NCBI RefSeq assembly: GCF_014385165.1
Contig: NZ_JACRTF010000001.1
Span: 4,526,001 to 4,590,000, forward strand
Length of the DNA stretch: 64,000 bases
Origin: Jilunia laotingensis
GTDB lineage: Bacteria > Bacteroidota > Bacteroidia > Bacteroidales > Bacteroidaceae
Reading direction: 5' to 3'
Shown here: positions 28,196 through 35,876 of the stretch, piece after piece
How the letters are laid out: every line of letters starts with the position of its first letter
How positions within the stretch are numbered: position 1 is the stretch's first letter
Translations under genes and position numbers: made by a program
Notes under the pieces: model-generated
What the model was told of the DNA's origin: nothing
Database searches by the model: none
What the model saw: the letters and a program-made list of their open reading frames with translations, nothing else

Positions 28196-28600
28196 TTAAT
28201 GGTGTATGGACATCCCAAGATACATTCCTATGAAATAAGGGATCAACCAAATGCACCACACAACAATACTAAACCGATTGAAGTGCATCTTTGCTTTAGG
28301 AGAACCTTTGACATACACCCAGATAGCCCACATAGCATGAACAAACATCAATAAAATGGCAATAATACCCGTCACCGTGTGAAGCTCGTCATGCAATCCG
28401 GTCATATGGGCTATATTCTTCATCAATCCGGTTCCCACCGCATCACAAACCAGTCCTAGCAGGAAAAAAGAAATATGCCAGAATTTTAATTTTTTCTGTA
28501 TGCGTTCCCCCCATACACCTATGCTGTAAAACACCAATGCTCCCGTGATGACACAAATTGCCGCAATTAAATAATGTATATCTACCTGATTGAAATCCAT
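28196..28600 (-). CDS. HsmA-family (TIGR03987-like) four-helix membrane protein
   Basis: A 134-residue membrane protein with four hydrophobic helices (LIAAICVITGALVFYSIGVW, FWHISFFLLGLVCDAVGTGLM, ELHTVTGIIAILLMFVHAMWAIWVY, FSIVVWCIWLIPYFIGMYLGM). The spacing and the motifs GLVCDAVGTGLM and HxxTGIIAILLM fit the TIGR03987/HsmA family of uncharacterised membrane proteins; the intramembrane His residues could bind haem, which is speculation. It stands alone, divergent from the NifU-like gene. Confidence 0.72.
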   Translation of the reverse strand: MDFNQVDIHYLIAAICVITGALVFYSIGVWGERIQKKLKFWHISFFLLGLVCDAVGTGLMKNIAHMTGLHDELHTVTGIIAILLMFVHAMWAIWVYVKGSPKAKMHFNRFSIVVWCIWLIPYFIGMYLGMSIHH

Positions 28601-28726
28601 AATTATTTTTGAAGAGAAACAAAATCCTCATAGAATAGTTCGAAATAAAATGCCATCTCCACATTACAATACTGAAACAACTCTTCCTGTATTACGTTTT
28701 TTTTCGGAAAAAGTAATAAAAGCTGA

Positions 28727-28757
28727 TTTGCATAAACCAATAAAACAAGTAACTTTG
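28727..28757 (+). promoter_or_regulatory. Promoter of the NifU-like / GGGtGRT operon
   Basis: TTTG (28727-28730), 19-base spacer, TAACTTTG (28750-28757): full match to the Bacteroides consensus, with a leader of about 58 bases before the ATG at 28819. Confidence 0.8.
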
Positions 28758-28818
28758 CGGACGATTTGAGAATCAAGACTACGTATTATTTATTTATATC
28801 ACTTAAAAAGAGCTAATT

Positions 28819-29520
28819 ATGACTTATTCACACGAAGTGGAACACATGTGTGTTGTAAAGAAAGGTCCTAATCACGGACCGGCTCCCATACCCGAAGAAG
28901 GCAAATGGGTAAAATCAAAAGAAATCGTTGATATTTCAGGTCTGACACACGGTATCGGTTGGTGTGCCCCTCAACAAGGTGCTTGCAAACTGACCTTGAA
29001 CGTTAAAGAAGGTATCATCCAGGAAGCTTTGGTTGAAACAATCGGATGTTCCGGCATGACTCATTCGGCTGCTATGGCTGCTGAAATCCTGCCTGGAAAA
29101 ACAGTTCTGGAAGCATTGAACACTGACCTTGTTTGTGATGCCATCAATACAGCCATGCGCGAACTTTTCCTGCAAATCGTTTACGGACGCACTCAGTCGG
29201 CTTTCTCAGAAGGCGGTCTGATCATCGGTGCAGGTCTTGAAGACCTTGGTAAAGGTCTGCGTAGCCAAGTTGGTACGCTGTACGGCACTTTAGCTAAAGG
29301 CCCCCGTTATCTTGAAATGGCCGAAGGTTACATCAAGACAATTGCTCTTGACAAAAATGACGAAATCTGTGGTTACGAATTTGTTCATATGGGTAAATTC
29401 ATGGATGAAATCAAAAAAGGTACAGATGCTAACGAAGCTCTGAAGAAAGTAACCGGCACTTACGGACGCTTCACTGCCGAACAGGGAGCTGTTAAACACA
29501 TTGATCCACGTCACGAATAA
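28819..29520 (+). CDS. NifU/IscU-like iron-sulfur scaffold protein
   Basis: A 233-residue cytosolic protein whose N-terminal half resembles the IscU/NifU scaffold: GIGWCAPQQGACKLTLNVKEG, then ETIGCSGMTHSAAMAAEILPGKTVLEAL, corresponding to the first and second cysteine regions of IscU. The third IscU cysteine is not obvious. The C-terminal half (about 135-233) is an extra domain. In Bacteroidetes and Firmicutes this protein is always found next to the GGGtGRT protein; codon use here (many GCT, GGT, CGT, CTG) hints at high expression. Likely builds or carries an Fe-S cluster for its partner; the pathway is not known. Confidence 0.82.
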   Translation: MTYSHEVEHMCVVKKGPNHGPAPIPEEGKWVKSKEIVDISGLTHGIGWCAPQQGACKLTLNVKEGIIQEALVETIGCSGMTHSAAMAAEILPGKTVLEALNTDLVCDAINTAMRELFLQIVYGRTQSAFSEGGLIIGAGLEDLGKGLRSQVGTLYGTLAKGPRYLEMAEGYIKTIALDKNDEICGYEFVHMGKFMDEIKKGTDANEALKKVTGTYGRFTAEQGAVKHIDPRHE

Positions 29521-29540
29521 TATAAGGAGGAAAAGAAATT

Positions 29541-30551
29541 ATGATTAGAGAAGTAAAATTTGAAAGTCAGGACCGTCGTATCAAAGGTATCATCGAAGCC
29601 TTGAACGCTAACGGCATCAAAGACATCGAAGAAGCTAACGCCATTTGCGAAGCTGCCGGAGTTGATCCTTATAAAACGTGTGAAGAAACTCAGCCGATCT
29701 GCTTTGAAAATGCAAAGTGGGCTTACGTAGTAGGTGCTGCCATCGCAATCAAAAAAGGATGTAAAAATGCAGCTGATGCTGCCGAAGCCATTGGCATCGG
29801 TTTGCAGGCATTCTGCATTCCTGGTTCAGTAGCCGATGACCGTAAAGTGGGTATAGGTCATGGAAATCTTGCCGCAATGTTATTGCGTGAAGAAACAAAA
29901 TGTTTTGCCTTCTTGGCTGGTCATGAATCATTCGCTGCTGCTGAAGGTGCAATCAAAATTGCTGCCAAAGCCGACAAAGTACGTAAAGAACCCTTACGTT
30001 GCATTTTGAACGGTCTTGGAAAGGACGCTGCTCAGATCATCTCTCGTATCAACGGCTTTACTTATGTTCAAACTCAGTTCGATTACTATACAGGTGAATT
30101 GAAAGTTGTTCGTGAGATCGCATATTCTGACGGCCCTCGTGCAAAAGTAAAATGTTACGGTGCCGACGATGTTCGCGAAGGTGTAGCCATCATGTGGAAA
30201 GAAGGTGTGGATGTATCTATCACTGGTAATTCTACTAACCCAACCCGTTTCCAGCATCCGGTTGCAGGTACCTACAAGAAAGAACGCGTTCTTGCAGGCA
30301 AGCCCTATTTCTCAGTAGCCTCTGGTGGTGGAACAGGCCGTACTCTTCACCCGGACAACATGGCTGCCGGCCCTGCTTCCTATGGTATGACAGACACTAT
30401 GGGTCGTATGCACTCTGATGCACAGTTCGCTGGTTCTTCATCAGTTCCTGCTCACGTAGAAATGATGGGATTCTTAGGAATTGGCAACAACCCGATGGTA
30501 GGTTGTACTGTGGCTTGTGCGGTTGACGTAGCTACTGCACTCAGCAAATAA
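29541..30551 (+). CDS. GGGtGRT protein
   Basis: A 336-residue protein containing the family's naming motif in SVASGGGTGRTLHPDNMAAG (around residue 257). Several cysteines are conserved in character (ANAICEAAG, DPYKTCEET, QPICFENA, CTVACAVDV) and could ligate a cluster. The family is uncharacterised. It follows the NifU-like gene by 20 bases with a good AGGAGG-like ribosome site (TAAGGAGGAAAAG at 29522-29534), rare in this genus, and is followed by a strong terminator, so the two genes form a dedicated, probably highly expressed operon. Confidence 0.88.
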   Translation: MIREVKFESQDRRIKGIIEALNANGIKDIEEANAICEAAGVDPYKTCEETQPICFENAKWAYVVGAAIAIKKGCKNAADAAEAIGIGLQAFCIPGSVADDRKVGIGHGNLAAMLLREETKCFAFLAGHESFAAAEGAIKIAAKADKVRKEPLRCILNGLGKDAAQIISRINGFTYVQTQFDYYTGELKVVREIAYSDGPRAKVKCYGADDVREGVAIMWKEGVDVSITGNSTNPTRFQHPVAGTYKKERVLAGKPYFSVASGGGTGRTLHPDNMAAGPASYGMTDTMGRMHSDAQFAGSSSVPAHVEMMGFLGIGNNPMVGCTVACAVDVATALSK

Positions 30552-30578
30552 TTTAAGTTACTATAAATTATGTCAGGG

Positions 30579-30610
30579 GAGAGTGTTTTTGTGAACACTC
30601 TCCTTTTTTA
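30579..30610 (+). terminator. Intrinsic terminator of the GGGtGRT operon
   Basis: GGAGAGTGTT (30579-30588) pairs with AACACTCTCC (30595-30604), 6-base loop, followed by TTTTTT. Confidence 0.9.
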
Positions 30611-30627
30611 TTAAATACATCAAAAAC

Positions 30628-31197
30628 ATGAAAAAGATTATATCAATCGTAGCAATAATATTGTTGTGTACAACAAGTAATGTCAAAGCCCAAAACGTAA
30701 CCGTTGAGGAGCCTGAATTTGCAGAAGAAACTATTTTGCTAACTTCAAACAGCGAAGGTGTGAAATTGAATCGTGAAAATGGGACTATTAAAACTAAAGC
30801 AGGTGCAAGTCTGTATTTGACAGGCATTGGAAAGGTCAAATCAAGACTTACATTAAAAGGATCGAAATCGATTAGCAAGGCTATCAGTGGTTCTACCACT
30901 CGTTTAATTATAAAGGCTGCCGATAACAAAACAGATCCAAACTCTTTCATTAGCATTTTTAAATTTGAAGTAAAAAAAGACGAACGCAGATATCAAGTTG
31001 CAGAAGCCGGTACACTATCCAAGGCTGAAAGTAACAATCTTGCAAGCATAGATTACAAGGCAAAAAAATACGGTGAAAGTTCCTACTATATCATTATAGA
31101 AGACCTTACCCCCGGAGAGTATGGTATCGTTTTGGGTGACCCGAATAATACAAATACAAAGAATGGTTTAAAAATCACTACCTTCACGGTAGAATAA
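30628..31197 (+). CDS. Secreted hypothetical protein
   Basis: A 189-residue protein with a clear signal peptide (MKKIISIVAIILLCTTSNVKAQ). The mature part is beta-rich with two halves: a region with GKVKSRLTLKGSKSISKAISGSTTRLIIKAAD and a C-terminal part (FKFEVKKDERRYQVAEAGTLS...YYIIIEDLTPGEYGIVLGDP) that resembles domains found in Bacteroidetes surface proteins. I do not recognise a family. It starts 18 bases after the T run of the terminator and has no close partner gene. Confidence 0.75.
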   Translation: MKKIISIVAIILLCTTSNVKAQNVTVEEPEFAEETILLTSNSEGVKLNRENGTIKTKAGASLYLTGIGKVKSRLTLKGSKSISKAISGSTTRLIIKAADNKTDPNSFISIFKFEVKKDERRYQVAEAGTLSKAESNNLASIDYKAKKYGESSYYIIIEDLTPGEYGIVLGDPNNTNTKNGLKITTFTVE

Positions 31198-31569
31198 TTA
31201 TAACTTATCACAAAGGATTAAGATGTATGAATACCAAAGTGCATCTCACCACTTTCTTAAAATGTCATTAAGAATATATATTAATGGGACAGGTGTTTTC
31301 CTTTTAAACGGATTTCAATTTGCGTTTTTATAACTCTAAAAAAGACTTGCAAATACATAAAGATAAATACGTTTCTGTTTAAACAGTGTTATCTTCAAAT
31401 AGGAATGCACTAGTGTCCCATTATAATTTGGTCAAATTAAGAATTAAAGCTATTTTCTTTTAACAACAGGAATCTAACAAACATTGAATATAGATGTTAC
31501 TTTAAACAATACGTGTTGTTAGATACAAACAAAATAGCTACATTTGCATAAACTCATAATTAAAGGATT
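31198..31569. other. 372-bp gap with MITE-like inverted repeats and a promoter
   Basis: No convincing gene. TAATGGGACA (31282-31291) and its exact complement TGTCCCATTA (31414-31423) enclose 142 bp that look like a small non-autonomous insertion. A promoter-like TTG (31516-31518), 20 bases, TACATTTG (31539-31546) lies in front of the broken kinase-like gene that follows. Confidence 0.5.
31516..31546 (+). promoter_or_regulatory. Promoter in front of the broken kinase-like gene
   Basis: TTG (31516-31518), 20-base spacer, TACATTTG (31539-31546), about 20 bases before the ATG at 31570. Confidence 0.6.
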
Positions 31570-32112
31570 ATGGAATACATCAACGAATTTCACAAAAAAT
31601 GGATAAAGCGTACACGCCAGTCGATAGCCTCTTGGAGCAAGCAGCCTGCATCGTTAGAAGAAAAAAGAAAGCAGCAGGAACGCTTGAATCAACAGAAAGC
31701 TATAAGAGAGAACAAATCGAAGAACTGATTTCCTTTGCCCAATCAAATAACTTATGGATTTCTCTCTCTGAACTGAATATAGAGTTCTTAAGTAAAGGAG
31801 GTGAAATTCTTTGGCAATGTTCCCTATCACATGATTGGCTTCGCATATAATAGTGAGCATGAATTTTGTGCAGTTCTTATACAACCCTATATCATAGCTA
31901 AACGTGAAGCGACAGAAACTGAAATCACTGAATGCATGAAAGCACTTGGATTTGAAATGGATTATATAGATGAATTCCATAATGAAGATTACGAAGTGTT
32001 TGATGTTGTTCCTAACAACGTATTATATGGAATTGATGGTGACTTATACTTTATTGATGCGCAAATAAAATTAAGATATCAATCCACCCAAGCGAAGTTC
32101 TCAGTTAGCTAG
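31570..32112 (+). pseudogene. Broken polyvalent-protein-kinase-like gene, internal deletion and frameshift
   Basis: Two frames belong together. The first (31599-31850) reads YTPVDSLLEQAACIVRRKKKAAGTLES... to IEFLSKGGE; the second (about 31800-32112) picks up with NVPYHMIGFAYNSEHEFCAVLIQPYII and ends DVVPNNVLYGIDGDLYFIDAQIKL, which has the look of a kinase-like VVPNN...D.DGxLYFIDT motif. The stretch that should join the glycine-rich SKGGE to NVPY (a strand-rich segment) is missing and the frame changes, around 31800. In homologues I expect one protein of about 200 residues. A 52-codon frame at 31570-31728 overlaps the first part in another frame and may be a separate small protein; its basic composition argues neither way. 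Confidence 0.55.
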
Positions 32113-32116
32113 TTCT

Positions 32117-32899
32117 TCAGCAGTCTGTAATTTCCACTATTTCTGATTGGCTCGATCCGGAGAAATTAATATTGGCCTTGCGTGCCTGCGAATGCTGAAA
32201 TTGTCTTTTGACAAGAAACAACCTGCCATCTTTAACGAACTTCGCCCCTGTCTGTTTAAACCAAAACGCAGCGCCACTTTCCATACACACCTCACGAAGC
32301 GCCATTATCCAGTCAAAATGACATTCACGAGCCTCTTTCCCTGACTCACCACCTGCAACCACTTGCTCGATCCATTCACCGATGGCATAGGGACGAAGGT
32401 CGATTTCCTCTAAGAGTGGTTCACAAATAATGACTTTATGTTTAATCGGAGCTGTTTTGTAGATTGGTAAGCGATAAGCGGCACAGGCCTGGTTCTCTAC
32501 CGTACAGCATATGGTTACGTTATCATAACCGTCTTCCCAATCTGCCGGCAAGCACTCTTTGAAACGGTCGATACGCTTAGTAATCATCAAGAAATCGAGA
32601 TCACTCCGTTGACGTATCATATTCCATGCGGCATCGCGCCACTCGTCGGCATCTTCCACAAAAAAATCGGAAGTGAAGCAAGTATACACCAGCGTACCCT
32701 GAGGAATTTTATATTCCCCATTACGTTTTTTGCACAAGGGTAAATCGAAATTCTTTGTCTTTGTCACTATCGAACTATCTACATCCCGCCTGGCATCGCC
32801 ACGATAAACATAGCAATGCTTACAACCTGGACTCAGCTTGTGGCAACCGTGCCACAAGTTCCACATCATTGACTTTTTAACAATAGCATTTGTAACCAT
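32117..32899 (-). CDS. DUF5131 (phage Gp37/Gp68-like) protein
   Basis: A 260-residue cytosolic protein of the phage Gp37/Gp68 family. The N-terminus has GCHKLSPGCKHCYVYRG, with a cysteine triad similar to a radical SAM cluster site; the centre has TSDFFVEDADEWRDAAWNMIRQRSDLDFLMITKRIDRF, typical of DUF5131. VAGGESGKEARECHFDWIMALREVC, with the conserved GGESG, follows. Chemistry of the family is unknown, and members occur in phages and bacterial accessory regions. Its stop lies 4 bases from the end of the broken kinase-like gene (convergent). Confidence 0.85.
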   Translation of the reverse strand: MVTNAIVKKSMMWNLWHGCHKLSPGCKHCYVYRGDARRDVDSSIVTKTKNFDLPLCKKRNGEYKIPQGTLVYTCFTSDFFVEDADEWRDAAWNMIRQRSDLDFLMITKRIDRFKECLPADWEDGYDNVTICCTVENQACAAYRLPIYKTAPIKHKVIICEPLLEEIDLRPYAIGEWIEQVVAGGESGKEARECHFDWIMALREVCMESGAAFWFKQTGAKFVKDGRLFLVKRQFQHSQARKANINFSGSSQSEIVEITDC

Positions 32900-33253
32900 T
32901 ATATTTTAATTATGTATAAAAACATGCCCTCACCATCCATTACCAAGCTCAACCGACAGATGAGCGAATTCCTTCATACTTTCAACTATCAATATCTGTT
33001 TTGTTTCACAACAAAGAAAATACAAATAATCCACTTAATGAAAAGTTTCTTCGAGAATCTGAAATTTACTACAGCAACGTGAAGTGAATACATATTTCAA
33101 ACCTTTCATATTCGTTTAATGCAGTGATCTCTGAATCAATATATAGGTACAATTTAATAGATAGTCCATAAATTACTTTGATATTGAATAGCTGTTTTGA
33201 TAAAAAAAGCACCATCTTTGCATAATATTTCAGTAGTATCAAAATCATATGCA
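32900..33253. other. 354-bp gap, no recognisable gene
   Basis: A 56-codon plus-strand frame (ATG at 32912, TGA near 33082) reads like non-coding sequence. A CATCTTTG at 33212-33219, one base from the -7 consensus, may serve the YczE-like gene. Confidence 0.4.
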
Positions 33254-33925
33254 ATGATTATGAAAGAGATTGTGAAAAAATACTCTGTATTTGTAATGGG
33301 ACTTTATTTCCTGGCTGTAGGCATTGTCCTGATTGTACGGTCTGCATTAGGAACCACTCCCATTTCCAGTGTAAATTATGTTTTGAGCCTTAACAGCCCT
33401 TTATCATTGGGTACATGGACTTTTATTGTGAACACATTATTAATTATCGGACAATTCTGGCTTATCAGGGAAAACAAGAATAGACAAGACATAATAGAAA
33501 TTCTTCTTCAATTACCTTTCTCTTTCATTTTTTCGGCATTTATTGACATCAATATGACATTAACCAATGATTTGCATCCATCCGGCTATGGCATGTCAAT
33601 AGCTTTATTACTCACAGGATGTATTGTGCAATCTGTCGGTGTGGTACTTGAAATCAAACCTAAAGTAGCAATGATGAGTGCCGAAGCATTTGTGAAATAT
33701 GCATCTCGTCGTTATCATAAGGAGTTTGGAAAGTTCAAGGTTTATTTTGATATTACCTTGGTCACATTGGCAGTTGTACTTTCCCTCCTTTTCACCCAAT
33801 GTATAGAAGGAGTCCGTGAAGGTTCACTTATAGCAGCATGCATTACTGGATATATTGTCAGTTTTCTTAATCGGAAAATAATGACAAGGAAGACATTGCA
33901 TAAATTACTTCCCATTTTAAAATAA
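33254..33925 (+). CDS. YczE/YyaS-like integral membrane protein
   Basis: A 223-residue membrane protein with five or six hydrophobic helices. The start MGLYFLAVGIVLIVRSALGTTPISSVNYVLSL and the motif VGVVLEIKPKVAMMSAEAFVKYASRRYHKEFGKFKVYFDITLV fit the YczE/YyaS-like family (DUF6198), proposed but unproven transport proteins. The frame is open to 33197; the ATG at 33254 (next at 33260) is preferred because it places a normal leader downstream of the weak -7 box. The next gene starts 68 bases later with its own promoter. Confidence 0.75.
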   Translation: MIMKEIVKKYSVFVMGLYFLAVGIVLIVRSALGTTPISSVNYVLSLNSPLSLGTWTFIVNTLLIIGQFWLIRENKNRQDIIEILLQLPFSFIFSAFIDINMTLTNDLHPSGYGMSIALLLTGCIVQSVGVVLEIKPKVAMMSAEAFVKYASRRYHKEFGKFKVYFDITLVTLAVVLSLLFTQCIEGVREGSLIAACITGYIVSFLNRKIMTRKTLHKLLPILK

Positions 33926-33942
33926 GAATACAAATCAATAAC

Positions 33943-33973
33943 TTGTATAAAGCAATGAATATGCTTACATTTG
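33943..33973 (+). promoter_or_regulatory. Promoter of the TPR/AraC regulator gene
   Basis: TTG (33943-33945), 20-base spacer, TACATTTG (33966-33973). It lies upstream of the ATG at 33994 and shows that earlier in-frame ATGs at 33943, 33955 and 33961 cannot be the start from this promoter. Confidence 0.65.
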
Positions 33974-33993
33974 TAAACAAATCAATGTTTTTT

Positions 33994-35760
33994 ATGAATA
34001 AAAGAATATTTATACTTTGTAATATATTACTATTGTTAATTGTCAGCCTTCCGTTACTTGCTGATGACATGCTCAATTACGAGGAATTGGCAAAGCTACC
34101 CGCATCCGATTTGTTACAACATGGAGATGCCCACATGAAACTCAACCACACAGACACAGCTATGGGGTATTACATCATATTGGCAGGAAAATATAACACC
34201 GCGATGGATAAATCAGATAAATATCTATGTGCGATGGCTTGTAACTCGGCAGCACAAATATTTCACCAAAAAGATAATTATTCGAAAGCTTTTGAATTAT
34301 ATCTAAAAGGAGTACAAATCTGTGAAAGGAACAACTTTAGCGATCTTTTGGCAGAGTTTTATAAAAACATAGGAAATTTATATAGCACATTTCAAGATTT
34401 CCAGCAAGCAATTAATTGCTACAAGAAAGGGTTGGAATTTGCCAGAGAAACCGGTAATACCAAAACAGAAATCAAACTACTAATGAACCTATCAGGTATC
34501 TCCTGTTATGCGGATTTAACCGATGAAGCAAAAATTTATTATGATGAAATGATGAAATTTGCAGGAAAAGATACTTTAATTGAATATTTTGGTTACTTGA
34601 ACAAAGCCCTCATACTTGCTAATGAGAAAAAATATGAAGCATCCATTAAGTGTTATGAGCAATCGGCAGCTTATGCCACTAAAATGCATCTAGCCCCCCG
34701 GTTTACCGGATCGGTATATGGAGAATTAGCCAAGCTATATGAGAAGATCGGACAAACTGATTCTGCTATTCATTACTGTCATCTGAATACTGATTATTCT
34801 GAGGAACACAACATCATGTACATGCTGGTCGAAAGTCTCAAAAGCCTTGCTACCCTCTATGAAAAAACAGGCGACAAAAAGAATGCCCTCCTGTATAAAA
34901 GCCGTTATTTAGCCGTTTCGGACTCTCTTTTTAGCATGAATGAATTCAACAAAATGAAAAACACCCAGTTCATTTATGAAATGGACAAGAACTATCAAAA
35001 AATAGCTTCCCTTACCACTGATAAAGAACAAAAAGATATCCAGATAAAAACACAACGGAAATTCTTATTCATCATTTCCGGAAGTCTGCTTGTATTTATA
35101 ATCATGCTGATTTTAGTTTATACACACAAAAGAAGATTGCATCATGCATATAAAGACTTATTTAATCGAAATAACGAACTGCTTCAATCGGAGCAGGAAA
35201 ACAAGAAACTTAGAATAGAATATGAGAATAAGCTAATTGAAGAACGTACAAAAAATGCACAATTAACTATCACTATGGGAAAAGCACCAACTCCTGAAAA
35301 GAACGATAAAACAGGAAGCCTAGAAAAGGAAAATGAGAAAGCAGAAGAGACAACCGGTGATAGTGATGAGATAAAATTATATTCCGCCAATAAACTCACT
35401 GAAGAACAAAAAGAGAATCTTCTCCACGCCATCAAAAAGGTCATGGATAATCCTGCCGAATTTTGCGACTGCGAATTCAGCCTTGAACGTCTTGCCGCAC
35501 TCATCGGATCGAACTCCCGCTATGTATCACTTATCATCAATGAGACCTATAATAAAAACTTTCGAGCTTTCATTAACGAATATCGAATAAAAGAGGCACA
35601 ACTCAGATTGATGAACACATCCCAATATGGTAATTACACGATCAAAGCTATCGCAGAAAGTGTAGGTTATAAATCACATACGAACTTTATCATCATATTT
35701 AAAAAGATCACAGGCATCACTCCTTCCATTTATCAAAAGATAGCAAAAGAGAAAGAATAG
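33994..35760 (+). CDS. TPR-sensor transmembrane regulator with C-terminal AraC-type HTH
   Basis: 588 residues: signal peptide or first membrane segment (FILCNILLLLIVSLPLLAD), about six TPR units (for example AFELYLKGVQICERNN, AINCYKKGLEFARETGN, SIHYC-type) in the periplasm, a transmembrane helix (FLFIISGSLLVFIIMLILVYTH, about residue 340-365), a long charged coiled coil, and an AraC HTH pair at the C-terminus (FSLERLAALIGSNSRYVSLIINETYNKNFRAFINEYRIKEAQ...FIIIFKKITGITPSIYQ). This one-component layout, periplasmic TPR tied directly to a DNA-binding domain across the membrane, is common in Bacteroides. Target genes are unknown; the downstream A2M/PBP1C pair is the nearest candidate. Confidence 0.85.
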   Translation: MNKRIFILCNILLLLIVSLPLLADDMLNYEELAKLPASDLLQHGDAHMKLNHTDTAMGYYIILAGKYNTAMDKSDKYLCAMACNSAAQIFHQKDNYSKAFELYLKGVQICERNNFSDLLAEFYKNIGNLYSTFQDFQQAINCYKKGLEFARETGNTKTEIKLLMNLSGISCYADLTDEAKIYYDEMMKFAGKDTLIEYFGYLNKALILANEKKYEASIKCYEQSAAYATKMHLAPRFTGSVYGELAKLYEKIGQTDSAIHYCHLNTDYSEEHNIMYMLVESLKSLATLYEKTGDKKNALLYKSRYLAVSDSLFSMNEFNKMKNTQFIYEMDKNYQKIASLTTDKEQKDIQIKTQRKFLFIISGSLLVFIIMLILVYTHKRRLHHAYKDLFNRNNELLQSEQENKKLRIEYENKLIEERTKNAQLTITMGKAPTPEKNDKTGSLEKENEKAEETTGDSDEIKLYSANKLTEEQKENLLHAIKKVMDNPAEFCDCEFSLERLAALIGSNSRYVSLIINETYNKNFRAFINEYRIKEAQLRLMNTSQYGNYTIKAIAESVGYKSHTNFIIIFKKITGITPSIYQKIAKEKE

Positions 35761-35838
35761 ATATCTTTTGCACGAATCAGGTTCTTAGTCCAAGCGAATA
35801 TTTTTCATCTAATTATTAGCTAACATACGTATTTTCAT

Positions 35839-35846
35839 TATCTTTG
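35839..35846 (+). promoter_or_regulatory. -7 promoter box of the A2M/PBP1C operon
   Basis: TATCTTTG, full match, about 30 bases before the ATG at 35877. It overlaps the in-frame codons upstream of that ATG, which supports the later start. Confidence 0.6.
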
Positions 35847-35876
35847 CTTTACTTGAACTTAAAAAAGCATTTTGCC

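Noticed and set aside
32912..33082. 56-codon plus-strand frame in the 354-bp gap
   Set aside because: No signal peptide, no ribosome site, no recognised motif, and no conserved neighbour.
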